NCBI GenBank assembly: GCA_011009095.1 | Contig: VTPC01000402.1 | Coordinates: 1-64,000 of the forward strand | Length of the DNA: 64,000 nucleotides | Origin: Ignelater luminosus | Lineage: Eukaryota; Arthropoda; Insecta; Coleoptera; Elateridae | Reading direction: 5' to 3' | Part shown: positions 49,201 through 57,856 of the stretch, piece after piece | How positions within the stretch are numbered: the stretch's first letter is position 1 | How the letters are laid out: each line of letters opens with the position of its first letter | Notes under the pieces: model-generated | What the model was told of the DNA's origin: nothing | Database searches by the model: none | Seen by the model: the letters and a program-made list of their open reading frames with translations, nothing else | Translations under genes and position numbers: made by a program

Positions 49201-52200
49201 ATGTGTAAAGTTTTCGTTTATTTAATTGTAGCGTGATCTATGAACTACAAGGTTGTTCACCTGTAGTTTAGTTTCTAGTTCAATGTCAATAATTTTGACT
49301 ATTTTGGGATGGACCTTGATCGCTATTCTATTTTGTTTTCAGTACTTTCCTTAAATTGTAAATTGGTTGTGCAACTAATTATTTAAAAAAAACAAATAAG
49401 AAAATATTTCTATTTATTTTTAAGGTTCTCTCTTTTATTATAATTTGAATAACGAAATTAAAACAAAAGAAAGTGTACAAAACAGTTATAAGTAGGTAAT
49501 ACATAATTAGTAAAATTTGTCGATGTTGTCAGAACCAACTTTGATGCGTGTTAATTGTTTTTTGCACGACCGCCTCTAAAGTTGGTACTTTACAACTCGT
49601 TGTCAGTGTCAAAAGTTGGCAATTATAAACATTTGCAATAAATTTGACGTATTGATGTTATAAAGTCGTATCAATGGCATAACGAATTCATTATAGGCAT
49701 TTACGATCCTGCCAATTTCATTTTTTAACCTGCTGTCAAAAGTTTTTTTTTTATTTTCTTTACAATACGGCTGTGCAAAAAATATTGTATACAACTCGAG
49801 TGTTAAGTATCTTTTTTGTTCTCTTAGGATTTATGGGATGAGCGACAGCGATTGCCATAAACTTCCTACTGGCTCTTGTTATATAAATGACGATTAATGT
49901 TATGTAAATAATATTTTATTATGTAATAATAATAAAAATTACTCTTGTTGAATTAAGACAAAGAAAGCGTTGAGATGTGTGTGGAATTCTACAAAGTAGT
50001 GTTGATAGAAAAGTTGCTCAATGTCTTTTAAAAAGCAGGAACGGATATTAGAAAGCATTTGCGAAACATTTTCAAAATAGAAAAAACTCAGATTTAGGAA
50101 AATCTCTTAACGCGCCAGCCGTCTTTGAACTTGGTGTGGCCATACAGAGATCTTATGATCTCAATGACATACAACCAATTATTAAATAAATGAATGTGTT
50201 ATAGTAATTTTTTCCTCTCCTTAAGGAGACAAAGTAGGATCATTTCAGTTTTATGTATTAAGTAGATTGATATTGCAGTACTCAGGTCCAGGTTGGCTTT
50301 TTATTAATAACCAAATGGGAGCAAAGAACAAAACCTCCAAAGTATGAAAATTGGATTTATTTGGTCTTACTTGTTTGAGTTTTGGAAACTTCTGGACTGA
50401 CTCTACAGACCAAGTCTTATGTGGACTTCAATGTTCAGAACCGGTACCCGTGGATGCACTGTTTTTGAAAGCCCCCATGTATTGTTTTTATTAAAGTTAG
50501 CCAAAGTTGGATTTAATTCCATAAGCATCCTGAAGCGTTGTGGTGGGAGAAAACGTCATTTGGTATACTTATTCCAGTAGAGCTCCCATGTACAGCTGCC
50601 AGCAAAACCAATTTCTTTCATTTGGAGTTTCATCCTTGAAGGACACTCAAATCCAGACAAAAATATTCAATAGTAAGAACTAAAATAGACATAAAAATGA
50701 AAAGAAGGTTGTTACTTATCCACATTATTGTGCCAAATTGAAAAATGAATAAAAATCGGGAATTTCACAAATACATCTACAGAAACAATCCTTCTTAATA
50801 GCATACGATAGCATATCGTTCAATATAATGCAGGTGATACAACACCACCGGCACTCAAAGTTTTGCGAGTCCCATGAGGGAAAAGACTTATGGCAACGAA
50901 GTTAGAATTACTAAAACTCAACCACGTTGAATCATTGACACAGCAGTAAACACTTCATACCTTATAGTCAAAAAATAGGTGAAAACATACTAACTATAGC
51001 CATAACAATAATCCAAAGACAATGATGATCAAACAGAAAAGGCTATAAAAACTTTGAATTGTATACTTTTTATCAATGTGACATATGTATCCAAGCTTCT
51101 ACTGGTTATGAAAAAGAATCAGAAAAAAACTTTATAAGCTCACTTTTAACACATCTTTAATTGATTATTTCTTATGGGGCTTTGTACCAAGGTACGTACA
51201 GTTTGTGTTACACCACCAACAGCATAGTTCAAACAAAGTTTGGGCACCAACTGGGCTTTGCTCTGTGTATGTCAATTGACACTATATAATATAAATAGTA
51301 GACCATCCAGGCTGATCATGAGACTATTACTTATTTTTCTTCATAATATTAAGAAAAACTTGACATCTTGACGCTTTAAAACCTCATTATTTGTAATATA
51401 TTAAAAATGGCTTATATCAGCAGATGGTCCATTTGATAACCTACAAATTACAAAGAACATTGAACGTCACTCTTCAGGAAAGCCATTTTCAAGGTAAAAA
51501 AAAGTGTGCAAAATAGTCTCTGTATTCCTAGACGGGATTAATAAGTTTCTGTGGGAAAATCTACGAAAACCAAAAGATCTATCCAAAGGAACTCTGCCCA
51601 CAACAATCACAGAATACTAGCAGTAGATCAAGGAAAAGAGTTTGCCAGATTCCATCGCACACATTCACAGTTCAGCTTCAGCTTCCACGACACCAACAAT
51701 CTATCACAATATCCAACTGTGCTGATGTGGTTTCATTACAGCTTTGGTTCTTTTATCTTTGTTAAAGTTTTCTATAACATCCTAACTGATTATTTTGGAA
51801 CCAGCAAACAACATTAATTACCATGTCAAAGATGTCAACATACAAGCCAACACTTATAATGTAAAAACTTTATCTTCAACTGCATGTTAAAGTGGTTTCC
51901 AAATCTCGTGGCACGCTACCTTCGATGCGCAAAAGACGAATTTTAGCCGGCCGGCCCTACATGCATGACTTTAAAATTTTCTATCTCTCTTTCTTGTGCA
52001 GTAAGCTCCGCCTTTTGCGCATTTTGCGTGCCACGAGATTTGGAAACCACTCTACCCACTCTTAATAGAAGATAGCTAGCAAAACGCCTGTAATCAAGAA
52101 ACGTTCCACCCTTCTAGAAGAAATGCTTTTGCTACGGGAGTGATATCATGTAATTCATGTTCATATGAAGAGACATATTCATTCTTCTTGGAATTCTATA

Positions 52201-53363
52201 CCAGAATTTTAAACATGGTTCTTTGAGCCAGATTATTTTTGAAGCCTTCCTGTGTTCTTCTTTGGCTATGTTGAAATGGAGATTAAATAGATATGTTATT
52301 GCATTGATACTACTAAAGGAAGAAATATTTCATCAAGGATTGGTATAAACTGTTTGCTGAATTTGTCTAATAATGCTTATGCAGGGCTACCTAAATGTCT
52401 GATGACGCAGAGTTTCCGTTACCATTTAAATGGAATTGGAAGCAGAATATATACATTTCTAATTTATGAATTAGACTCAAAATTAAATCGCACCTGACCC
52501 TTGTTTAAAAGCATTTAAATGTTACTATGCCAAGTTTGTATTAACATTTTTTAAAAGGTCAGTTATATATATAAGTTTCTTAGTTTACACAAAACAGACC
52601 CATCTGAAATTAGAAAATTTGTAAGTTGATGCAAATTTCTTATGATGACACATTCCAATTGTAGCTTTTACATACTATCAAAGTCAAACCAGAAGTGGAG
52701 TTGAAAGTATCACAAAGTATGTTACTACTTATATGTACCTACAACTTCTACATGATGTGGTTGAACAAATGAATAGAAAGAGATTTCTAAGCAGAACAGA
52801 AGTATGGATTGATAAAAGTGGTTGTTTTTTATTAAATGGAAGTTTCCATAATCACTAGTTATGATGAAATTCAGAATACTTTCTTAAGAGGAAGATGTTT
52901 TGTCTTTTCGTAACTTTCTAAATCGTCAACAATTTTATACTTCTTCATTCTTTAATGACTTCATTTTTCTTTCTGATTAGGGGTATGACAGTCAACGATC
53001 TTCTCTTATTAGATTTTTAATTTCTGAAGGTATTTGATATTAACCATCACAATAGTACTAAAATTAAATATATTTATTGCATGAGAAATTTCTAGATTTT
53101 TACATTTAAATATGTTTAAAACAAATTATTGTTACTATTTAGTGAGAAGATAATTTAGATGCAAAATTAATTATAATTGTTTGTTATTTAGGAAAGCAGG
53201 TACAGGAGGACCAAGTTATGAAATGCGTTGGGCAGTAGCCGAAGAGTTTATGGAACTTAAAGTGATGCCTAGGATGCTTCTTGATCATCTTCCTGAAAAT
53301 GTATATAAAACACTGGATACAATCTTAAGAGAACAAAGAGATGATGTTAGTGAAATAATTTAA
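22114..53363 (+). CDS. DAGLB: Diacylglycerol lipase, beta type (nine coding exons)
   Basis: This sn-1-specific lipase cleaves diacylglycerol to 2-arachidonoylglycerol and a fatty acid at membranes. Joining 22114-22208, 33888-34213, 34275-34652, 34716-35008, 48105-48453, 48531-48685, 48745-48897, 49040-49152 and 53192-53363 gives 677 residues, with every junction GT-AG and in phase. Vertebrate DAGL-beta is about 670. Four membrane segments lie near 22-42, 56-77, 95-120 and 142-164. The alpha/beta-hydrolase domain follows, with the nucleophile Ser452 in GHSLGAG, Asp504 in VGDDF and His653 in LLDHLPE. The Ser-to-Asp spacing of 52 residues equals that of mammalian DAGL-beta as I know it. The short tail rules out the long-tailed alpha type (inaE). 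Introns 1, 4 and 8 are large and full of transposons. The ortholog call rests on length and motifs recognised by eye. Confidence 0.93.
22489..22509. repeat. (GAAT)n microsatellite
   Basis: Five consecutive GAAT units. Confidence 0.85.
23880..25790. repeat. AGTACT-rich decayed repeat array with nested larger duplications
   Basis: Short words such as AAGTACTGCCAAG, GGTCTTGCCAAGTACTG, GGTTCTGTCAA and TTTTGTACACCTACT recur throughout, with AGTACT or AAGTACT frequent. Larger units are also repeated. The block from about 24240 to 24480 (ending GGCAGTAAGGGTGCAA) recurs at about 24965-25200 (GGCAGTAGGTGTACAA). A GAGTATTACCGGGTTCTGCG block near 24580 recurs near 24815 and 25425. The units are too diverged for a simple satellite, and no coding frame persists. 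Confidence 0.7.
26360..26480. repeat. Decayed short-unit repeat resembling 3720-3910
   Basis: It contains GAGACTTTGTAAGAACTTGAAAG and AAGGATCCGAAAGATCTCTAGGG, close in order and wording to the stretch at 3720-3790. It could be another copy of the same low-grade repeat. Confidence 0.3.
27620..27918. mobile_element. Candidate solo LTR (299 bp)
   Basis: The segment begins TGTAACG and ends CGTTACA, the mirrored termini common in insect Ty3/gypsy-type LTRs. It has an AATAAA shortly after the start and a GC-richer inner part (CTAGAAGTTTCGCGCC). No clean target-site duplication is visible (ATAT on the left, CTAT on the right) and there is no second LTR or internal coding region nearby. It may be an old solo LTR or a coincidence of termini. 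Confidence 0.4.
29600..30904 (-). mobile_element. Complete Tc1/mariner-superfamily element, DD41D group
   Basis: The element is 1305 bp with near-perfect terminal inverted repeats of about 30 bp. The left starts AAGGGTTTTCCAATAAGAGG and the right is its complement. A TA duplication lies at 29598-29599 and 30905-30906. It carries one uninterrupted transposase gene on the - strand. It sits inside DAGL-beta intron 1, antisense to the host gene. Intact ends, target duplication and frame suggest a recent insertion. Confidence 0.95.
29705..30790 (-). CDS. Mariner-type transposase, DD41D, intact
   Basis: A DDE/D transposase of 361 residues that would cut and paste its own element. The N-terminal two helix-turn-helix regions (about 1-60 and 85-130) would bind the terminal repeats. 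The catalytic aspartates are Asp159 (LSDEAHF), Asp252 (FQQDGATCH) and Asp294 (TPCDFFLWG). The last pair is separated by 41 residues, which defines the DD41D group related to the insect rosa elements. Conserved blocks RVTVWCG and [14 protein letters not shown] are present. The start is the first ATG (30788-30790), about 115 bases inside the element end. No stop or frameshift is seen, so it is potentially functional. Family assignment rests on the spacing and motifs. Confidence 0.95.
   Translation of the reverse strand: MERYTLQQRIEIIKIHYKNGENLAETVRKTRTFLGHREAPCRTAIQKLVKKFELLGQVSDVKNKTRARRSRTAENIAVVAESVKENPGLSIPRRSLELAIPQTSLHRILHKDLGLKAYKVQLTQELKPADHQQRRVFADWVVERHENDPEFHRKIILSDEAHFHLGGFVNKQNCRIWGSENPRVIVEKSLYPQRVTVWCGLWSGGVIGPYFFENEAGATVTVTGLRYREMINDFLWPELDGIDLDNVYFQQDGATCHTSNETIDLLRKKFPDRVISRRGDHNWPPRSCDLTPCDFFLWGHVKEKVYANSPASIQDLKDGIREAIEDIGQPLCDLVMENFMKRILSCKRGRGGHLPDVIFHY
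31690..32110 (-). pseudogene. Non-LTR retrotransposon RNase H-domain relic
   Basis: Read on the - strand from about 32100, one frame gives [20 protein letters not shown], then [21 protein letters not shown] and, after stops, GPEPV and [19 protein letters not shown]. This matches the order of the RNase H region in jockey/I-like ORF2 proteins (VxLxWVPGHxGIxGNExAD, then GPEP, then a STV..W...QH block). Several in-frame stops make it a dead copy. The + strand open frames over the same bases (31846-32283) are shadows. Confidence 0.65.
32383..32504. repeat. Long imperfect hairpin (about 46-bp stem, 28-base loop)
   Basis: The left arm 32383-32428 (containing TGATATTCCCAAAAAAGGG and CTCAAGTT) pairs with the right arm 32457-32504 (AACTTGAGAAAAC through TTTGGGAATATCGCAAGAAT) with a few mismatches. 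It could be a tiny foldback element or a hairpin RNA. Nothing else in the window matches it. Confidence 0.7.
33888..34213 (+). CDS. DAGLB: DAGL-beta exon 2
   Basis: The acceptor TTCTTTCTAG ends at 33887 and the donor is GTAATA at 34214. It completes Trp32 and encodes the end of membrane segment 1 ([12 protein letters not shown]), then segments 2 ([18 protein letters not shown]) and 3 ([18 protein letters not shown]). The frame seems to begin at TTG 33895, but that is not the true start; the reading frame enters by splicing. Confidence 0.93.
34275..34652 (+). CDS. DAGLB: DAGL-beta exon 3
   Basis: The acceptor TTTTTAG ends at 34274 and the donor GTAAGT starts at 34653. It encodes membrane segment 4 ([21 protein letters not shown]) and the cytoplasmic linker with the conserved [14 protein letters not shown] block found in DAGL proteins. 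Confidence 0.95.
34716..35008 (+). CDS. DAGLB: DAGL-beta exon 4
   Basis: The acceptor TATTTGTAG ends at 34715 and the donor GTAAGT starts at 35009. It encodes the start of the hydrolase domain: [20 protein letters not shown] (compare AAAAYGWP in mammals), a Cys-rich stretch, and FRNHVFE, which joins to LPFCVIADH in exon 5. Confidence 0.95.
36349..36657 (-). CDS. Unidentified 102-codon open frame, probably transposon-derived
   Basis: The peptide has balanced composition (for example [20 protein letters not shown] and [20 protein letters not shown]) unlike the AT-driven frames around it, and lies in a less AT-rich patch of intron 4 beside retrotransposon scraps. I do not recognise it. A decayed transposon protein is the likeliest source. 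Confidence 0.2.
   Translation of the reverse strand: MFCFSEHVSKIGLGAKWSEMMYLAWKLKLLIREQLRGTDNVLSYSGHQAWKLGLLSYMYEERDGMVFKNFLLSRFLVNQNTLSFLCIDSIKLGAAASKQMNL
36800..37010 (-). pseudogene. Reverse-transcriptase C-terminal scrap
   Basis: On the - strand, [20 protein letters not shown] resembles the block near the end of non-LTR reverse transcriptases usually written YGSETWT. The wording at 36890-36960 (CATCATGTTATTTTTATCAAG and following GTTAGTCTCAATTTCTG) also recurs at 42510-42600, supporting a shared repeat family. Confidence 0.4.
40030..40715 (-). mobile_element. MULE-like fragment between inverted arrays of TGGAAAAA repeats
   Basis: The left side (40040-40160) is made of TTTTTCCACTAACAA-type units. 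The right side (40545-40705) is made of TGGAAAAA-type units spaced roughly 16-20 bases apart (for example GGAAAAAAGAACTTATGG twice). The two arrays are in opposite orientation, so they form inverted arms like those of foldback or Mutator-like elements. Between them lies a transposase fragment on the - strand. No target duplication was identified, and the true ends are uncertain. Confidence 0.5.
40213..40521 (-). pseudogene. MULE-type transposase C-terminal fragment
   Basis: The 102-codon - strand frame begins [20 protein letters not shown] and continues with [19 protein letters not shown]. This resembles the end of MULE-family transposases in insects, where RTNNxxEGWHxxF is followed by a hydrophobic helix and a KKEQ block. 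The catalytic DDE part is absent, because the sequence upstream of the frame is a simple A-rich repeat. It is a remnant only. Confidence 0.55.
40977..41863. mobile_element. 887-bp near-palindromic element, TA-flanked
   Basis: The left end CAGTGTGTCCACATTTC and right end (complement CGGTGTGTCCACATTTC) are flanked by TA (40975-40976 and 41864-41865). The arms pair with few differences for about 190 bases. Weaker inverted similarity continues inward around AGTGTGCCATGG at 41179 and CATGGCACACT at 41405. A third arm copy is at 1-75. The two longest open frames here (40938 + and 41708 -) encode the same peptide because they read the two arms, so they are not genes. Confidence 0.9.
42046..42600 (-). 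pseudogene. Reverse-transcriptase C-terminal scrap (first copy)
   Basis: On the - strand around 42120, [13 protein letters not shown] with a following stop resembles the RT tail block LRWLGHVxRMEDxR of non-LTR retrotransposons. About 260 bases (42050-42300) are repeated in diverged form at 43160-43420. The upstream part, near 42510, has MMFG corresponding to YG(S/C)E. Confidence 0.5.
43140..43425 (-). pseudogene. Reverse-transcriptase C-terminal scrap (second copy)
   Basis: On the - strand, [20 protein letters not shown] resembles the same RT tail block. The shared block with 42050-42300 includes CACAATAAGTNCTTAATT and GCGCCACTGA and ends near AAATCCAGAAAC. Two diverged copies about 1.1 kb apart point to separate insertions or a local duplication. 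Confidence 0.5.
44640..45560. repeat. Decayed tandem array, unit about 140-150 bp
   Basis: A run of blocks recurs in the same order: CTTATTGATTNAAAAACTT, ATTGGTGTNAAAA, CCCGACTGGTTCTTAA, AACCAGAAAAACCTGGTAGTA, TTTTGACGGAAACT, CAACTTGAAACGCC and AACACCAAACCAACTTGGAAAA. The TTGACGGA block is seen near 44815, 44960, 45168 and 45454, with weaker remains between. About six diverged units are present. No coding frame persists. Confidence 0.7.
46035..47225 (+). pseudogene. Broken mariner-type transposase with an intron-like insert
   Basis: The N-terminal part from ATG 46035 meets TAG as its fourth codon (46044-46046). It can be followed to ETISK, where an 88-base AT-rich insert with GTGAGT and AATAG borders (46185-46272) interrupts it. 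It continues [17 protein letters not shown], meets TGA at 46349, then runs through [20 protein letters not shown] to the gap, which removes the first catalytic Asp. After the gap come [29 protein letters not shown] and [17 protein letters not shown], with 39 residues between the last two aspartates. A run of A at 47094-47101 shifts the frame; the other frame gives a plausible tail to TAA at 47223. It is non-functional as assembled. Confidence 0.85.
46590..46689. other. Assembly gap (100 N)
   Basis: Exactly 100 unknown bases, a conventional placeholder for a gap of unknown size. It lies inside the broken mariner transposase. Confidence 0.99.
48105..48453 (+). CDS. DAGLB: DAGL-beta exon 5 (nucleophile serine)
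   Basis: The acceptor CTTTGTTTCAG ends at 48104 and the donor is GTAGGT at 48454. It encodes [31 protein letters not shown] and [20 protein letters not shown], with the catalytic Ser452. A Met at 48054 lies in the intron and is not the start. Confidence 0.96.
48531..48685 (+). CDS. DAGLB: DAGL-beta exon 6 (catalytic aspartate)
   Basis: The acceptor ATTTAACAG ends at 48530 and the donor is GTATGT at 48686. It encodes [20 protein letters not shown], then [11 protein letters not shown] with the catalytic Asp504, and ends LHASCLPK. Confidence 0.94.
48745..48897 (+). CDS. DAGLB: DAGL-beta exon 7
   Basis: The acceptor TATTTTCAG ends at 48744 and the donor is GTACGT at 48898. It encodes [14 protein letters not shown], matching the Y(K/R)ILLHGLWYELFG block of mammals, then a variable stretch with SPLLESR. 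Confidence 0.93.
49040..49152 (+). CDS. DAGLB: DAGL-beta exon 8
   Basis: The acceptor AACTTTCAG ends at 49039 and the donor is GTACGG at 49153. It encodes [20 protein letters not shown], matching the conserved PPGRIIHL block, and ends inside an Arg codon completed by exon 9. Confidence 0.92.
49153..53191. other. DAGL-beta intron 8 (4.0 kb)
   Basis: It contains a 163-bp MITE at 51890-52052. The rest (49153-51887 and 52055-53191) shows no recognised gene; an 88-codon frame at 51551-51817 is unidentified. Confidence 0.75.
51890..52052. mobile_element. 163-bp MITE, TA-flanked
   Basis: The terminal repeats are about 27 bp: left AAGTGGTTTCCAAATCTCGT followed by GGCACGC, and right the complement GCGTGCCACGAGATTTGG followed by AAACCACT. 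They match almost perfectly, and TA flanks both sides (51888-51889 and 52053-52054). The interior is GC-rich with GCCGGCCGGCC and has no frame. Confidence 0.9.
53192..53363 (+). CDS. DAGLB: DAGL-beta exon 9 (catalytic histidine, stop)
   Basis: The acceptor TTGTTATTTAG ends at 53191. It encodes [20 protein letters not shown], then [17 protein letters not shown] with His653, and ends at TAA 53361-53363. The end a few residues after this block is typical of the beta type. Confidence 0.95.
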
Positions 53364-53665
53364 GTCATATCATATCATAAAACGATAACACATAGTACCT
53401 ATCCATATAGTATTTTTTTTACAAAACTTCTCGAAATTAAGAAAAAACTTAAAATCTTGTTTATACTTCTTCCTTTGTTTGTTCATTCCATGTTTTACAT
53501 TCCATTAGGATTTGTCCAAAAACATAAATGTTAATTGATCTTTGTTATAAGCCATTAGATTTTTGTTAATTAGCGGTTATTACCTATATTGTAAGAACTA
53601 ATGTATGTATTGTATTTATATATTTTTTATACAACAAACCTTTGTTAGGTTTTAATTTTTTTTTA

Positions 53666-53671
53666 AATAAA
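53666..53671 (+). terminator. Poly(A) signal of DAGL-beta
   Basis: This AATAAA lies 303 bases after the stop codon in a T-rich 3' untranslated region and is the first canonical hexamer I see after the stop. Confidence 0.6.
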
Positions 53672-54197
53672 CTTTAACATATTTTTAATAATAACAATGT
53701 TTTTATTTATTAAGAAATTCAAGTAACTAATAAAAGTGTTTCGATACATTAATCAACAAGCTATACTATACTGAAATTGAAACAACAGTTGACAGCCATG
53801 TTATATATGTAACTGTAACTCTGAGCTGATAAAATATTGAATAATAAATCTACAGAAGTGGAGACCAAGAGCAATGGTATGGTTTTGCCGGTTAGAAGCA
53901 AAAGGTAAGTGAAACTCAAATAGGAATTTTATTCAAAAAATATACACATTGCCCTAATGAGATAGGACACTTTCTACATTTGTCTTCAATTTTCTAAAGA
54001 AGTATTTTCCAAAGCAATAAAATTATATCTCTACCCACATCGGTATGTGGGTATTATAACTGCAATTGTTACAATAGTGTTAATTAAACAAATGTACCTA
54101 TAGTTTCGTAACACAGCAGTCTGATTGAAATTTAAATTAATTAGAATTGTTGTAGATGTTACGTTTACAACTATATTTGTTTACAGTCTACCACTCC

Positions 54198-54654
54198 AGG
54201 GGTGCGTTTGCCATCGCTCTCGGAGACTAGAGGAGACAGATAAGGATATCGATCACGTGACCGGTTTCACATTAAACGGTGCCAAACGCATTTGGAGAAG
54301 TTTGCGATCAGCTGACCATAGTACAGTTAAACCAAGCAGTAAACAAGTAGAGCTTGTTTTTAAATATAAGGGACAGCTTTACATAAAAAAAATACATCAA
54401 ATGCAAAAGCACGTTATAGCAACGCAGAAAAATTATCAAGTTTAGAAATAAAGCTAATTCCTTCGCTGATGACGGTGGCATTGCACATGCCTGGTTCACA
54501 ATGCTCACGGCTGTCGTTGCACATTGAGAATGCTCGACTTTATCTGATCTGCGACAATCGGCGATTCTAAACGCTACAGATACTTGTGCGAGCACGATGG
54601 CAAACGCTTTCGATGTACAGAGTATGCTCTGAGCGCGATGGCAAACGCACCCCA
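54198..54654. mobile_element. 457-bp inverted-repeat element
   Basis: The left end GGGGTGCGTTTGCCATCGCT followed by CTC is mirrored on the right by GAGCGCGATGGCAAACGCAC followed by CCC. An extra internal copy of GATGGCAAACGC occurs near 54598. No matching target duplication was found, so the superfamily is open. The frames at 54125 (+) and 54308 (-) read across its arms. Confidence 0.7.
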
Positions 54655-56678
54655 AATGATACACCCTGATACACCGTTTCGTTCTATTATTCTGATAAAC
54701 TCTATTTACTGTGTGTATCACGTGATCATTTGCTCCACTCGCAACGCTTCTAACTCTCCAACAGAAAACCGAACGTACTTATTTACAATTCGAAAGTTTA
54801 TTCAATTTATTATAATGTATTGTTTGTGTTAGCGTTTAGTTTGTCTTTAATAGGCTATATTGTACTTTAAGATTAATCGAGTTATATGAACTTTAATCAG
54901 TCAATCAATCATTGTTGTACCGCTAGTCTTTCAATTTTTTGAAAGCTTAGCAGATGATGGAGAACAAATACAGAGACATCGAGAATGATTACAAACCACA
55001 TGATCACGAAATTTACTGTTGGTTAGGCAACACATCTTGCACTATTGGCAGCTCTGTTGTAATAAATGTAGTTTTCCAGTGACGTAGTATTGGATATATG
55101 ATGAAACTACTTAAACACTTAAATATGTCGAGATAATTATGTATAAAATTGAAAAATTAAAAAATAACCATGTATTAAAGATATTTTAAAAATAAGAATT
55201 ACATAAGACCCAAACAATGCTGATGTAGCTGATTAACGAAAGCTTTTTATTTATTTTTTCAATTTTATTAAATTGAATTGTTCACTATTGTTATATATGC
55301 TCAATAATAATAATACTCAACACTATTTTTAAATATATTTAATTATAACCAAAACAAACATAATACGACAATCAACGTACATGACATAAAAATAAGTTAT
55401 ATCTAGTGACACATATTGCCAACCATTACTAACAGATGTCACTATACTACAACTGTGAAGGATTTTCCATAAAAAGATTATGGAGGTAGTTTACGTATTA
55501 ATTAAAAATAATGGCTTCCACTTATCTTAAATTTTACAATTTCATTTCGTTATTTTACATTTTACTGCAATTTACAAATTACACAAATGGTTCGATATGG
55601 CCACCCTGTTTCTCTGAACATAATCAAACTCTATTTTTTATACTATCAAAAACTGAAACTAAGGTTTCTGCTAAGACACAGAGTGTATTATTTCAGGTAG
55701 AGAATATCAATGCTACTCAATTCTGCATCAAAAACTAAGCAAGAAACTCTAGTACCAATTTCTTGTTAACTCTTCGGTTGTGGAAATATTAAGAGTCGTA
55801 TATTTTTTTATAATTTGCTTATGACTGCCCAAAATTATTAAATAAAAGTAACCATCCATAGTTTAGGTACCAGAAAACATAAATCAATCATATTTTTCTC
55901 CTCTTTACCAGCAATTTTCTTAAAAATGGCTTTTACATAATGCAGTTGCTTTGATTTACTTGTTTGTAGGAGATATTGCAATACTGTATTTACCTATAAA
56001 CATTAATAAAACGACCTGTAAAAAATGTTATTAATGTAACCACGTTAATAAACTTATTTACAATTTTCATACGGCGTTGCAAATATTAAAAATTTTAAAT
56101 GACCTTTATTTCGAAAAATATGCGTTTAAAACAAACATTTTTATAACATTTTTTGCTCAATTTCTCAATGAGAATCGAGTGATGCTAATATTCTTCACCT
56201 GAAATAATACACCCTGCATTATTAATTTCGTTTTGTATGGCTGTTCACATTGGACTGGTAACTGATGATAATGCGGAAACAGTTCTTATATTACAGACAC
56301 TTTATAGGAATGCATCCGTAGTTTCTTGTTCAATGCAACGTAGCAATTTCCTCATGAAAGTCCTGTGAAAAAATTTGTTGGTTAGGTTGTGATTTAAAAT
56401 AATATGAATCTTTTAATGACATATATTTAACTGCTTCAGAAATAAACAGCAATGTCAGAATTTTTTATTCAAGTTTGCTAATAAAACAATTAAGTTACTA
56501 CACAAGTATACCATATCTCATTTCTATAATTTCAATCCATTTCAAATGTTTAGGGTTTTAGTTGCATGCACTGTTATACCCCAAACTTATTTATGTTGGT
56601 GTCCCTATTTCTAGTTACACCACAGATTAAATAAAAGTCAGCAGATATTTTACTTCGACAAATTTGTGGATTCTATTG

Positions 56679-56705
56679 CTCTCTCTCTCTCTCTCTCTCT
56701 CTCTT
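56679..56705. repeat. (CT)n microsatellite
   Basis: About 13 CT units. Confidence 0.95.
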
Positions 56706-57856
56706 TCAAAGCAACTCCCAGAGCTTGCTATTTTGGCATGTACTACGCAAACAGCTCAGCGTGGTATGCGCTTTTCATAAAACGCGCATAAAAGAGTAGG
56801 CGTGGTAAACTCCCAGGGCTGCAATAGTAAATGCGCAGAGACAAAAAATGGGAACATTGGTAGAATAGGGAATGAAATATCTGACCTTTATTTAATATGT
56901 GCTTACACATTTCTCACTAGAAAATCTTCTGTCAAACGAATGTCTTATATCAAAATGGAGTTAAAATGCAGTAAATTCATTTTTATATGCAAATCATTTT
57001 GATTACAATTAATATTGAAGTAATAAAGACAAAACAATAATTTTTTATTCCAAATAATAAACAAACAAATGGTAACTCTACGAAATGCAAACATTTACCT
57101 TTTCTGAATGACAATCTATTTTTTTTTTTTACTATTTTAAATAAAAGCATAAATAACAATACTGTCAACATTTCTCAATGAAAAATTCTAGGGTTTAGAA
57201 GGTTTTGTTACCAACACAACAAAGATTTAACAGGAATTATAGAAATGAGATAAACCATAATAAATTCTTCAAAACAGCATTTGTATCTTTTTTAGAGCAT
57301 GGATGAAGCAAAACATAATATTTTTTCACGTTCGTTAAAAAAAGTGCAACATTTTTCATTAATTTACGTTTACAAAGGATGCGTTTGTTTCATCGCGATA
57401 GAAGCGTGAAAAAAAGTATCGTAACGTGTCAGTTTTTAACGCAAAATATTTAAACACATAGGAGGCTGCCGTTGTTATGATACACACTGGCATTTGTCAG
57501 AAATTAGAACGCATCGATGTGACGCGTCGAGAAAGCTGTTATTGAAGTAGGTACTTCTTGATTTTTATTACGAACGTGAAAAAAGTTTAGTATACAATTC
57601 GTGAGTAAAGTTATTTTGAGGGGCAACTGTCCAGGGTCCCGCGCCTTGAGAGAAAAATAATAAATTTTTTGTATCCATATGTTTAGAACAAATAAAATTT
57701 CTAATTTTTTCTAAATATTTAAAATAAACAAATTAGACTATGACTGAAAAAGTAGTGCTTCTTCTTTTTTTATTTTAAGGGCCCCGCAAAACTTCCAGCC
57801 GACCCTGGGTGTACCAGATGATTTGCCTTTGCAGATAATGTATTTTTTCGAACCGC

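Larger units (their letters stand above)
53672..57856. other. Intergenic DNA between DAGL-beta and Miro
   Basis: It contains an inverted-repeat element (54198-54654) and a (CT)n run. A 75-codon frame at 55511-55738 begins with a hydrophobic stretch like a signal peptide, but no homolog or processing site is evident. The rest shows nothing I can name. Confidence 0.5.

Noticed and set aside
54125-54832. Frames of 106, 137 and 82 codons
   Set aside because: They cross the arms of the inverted-repeat element and contradict one another on the two strands.
55511-55738. 75-codon frame with a signal-peptide-like start
   Set aside because: There is no known family, cleavage product, promoter or splice context; chance in AT-rich DNA cannot be excluded.
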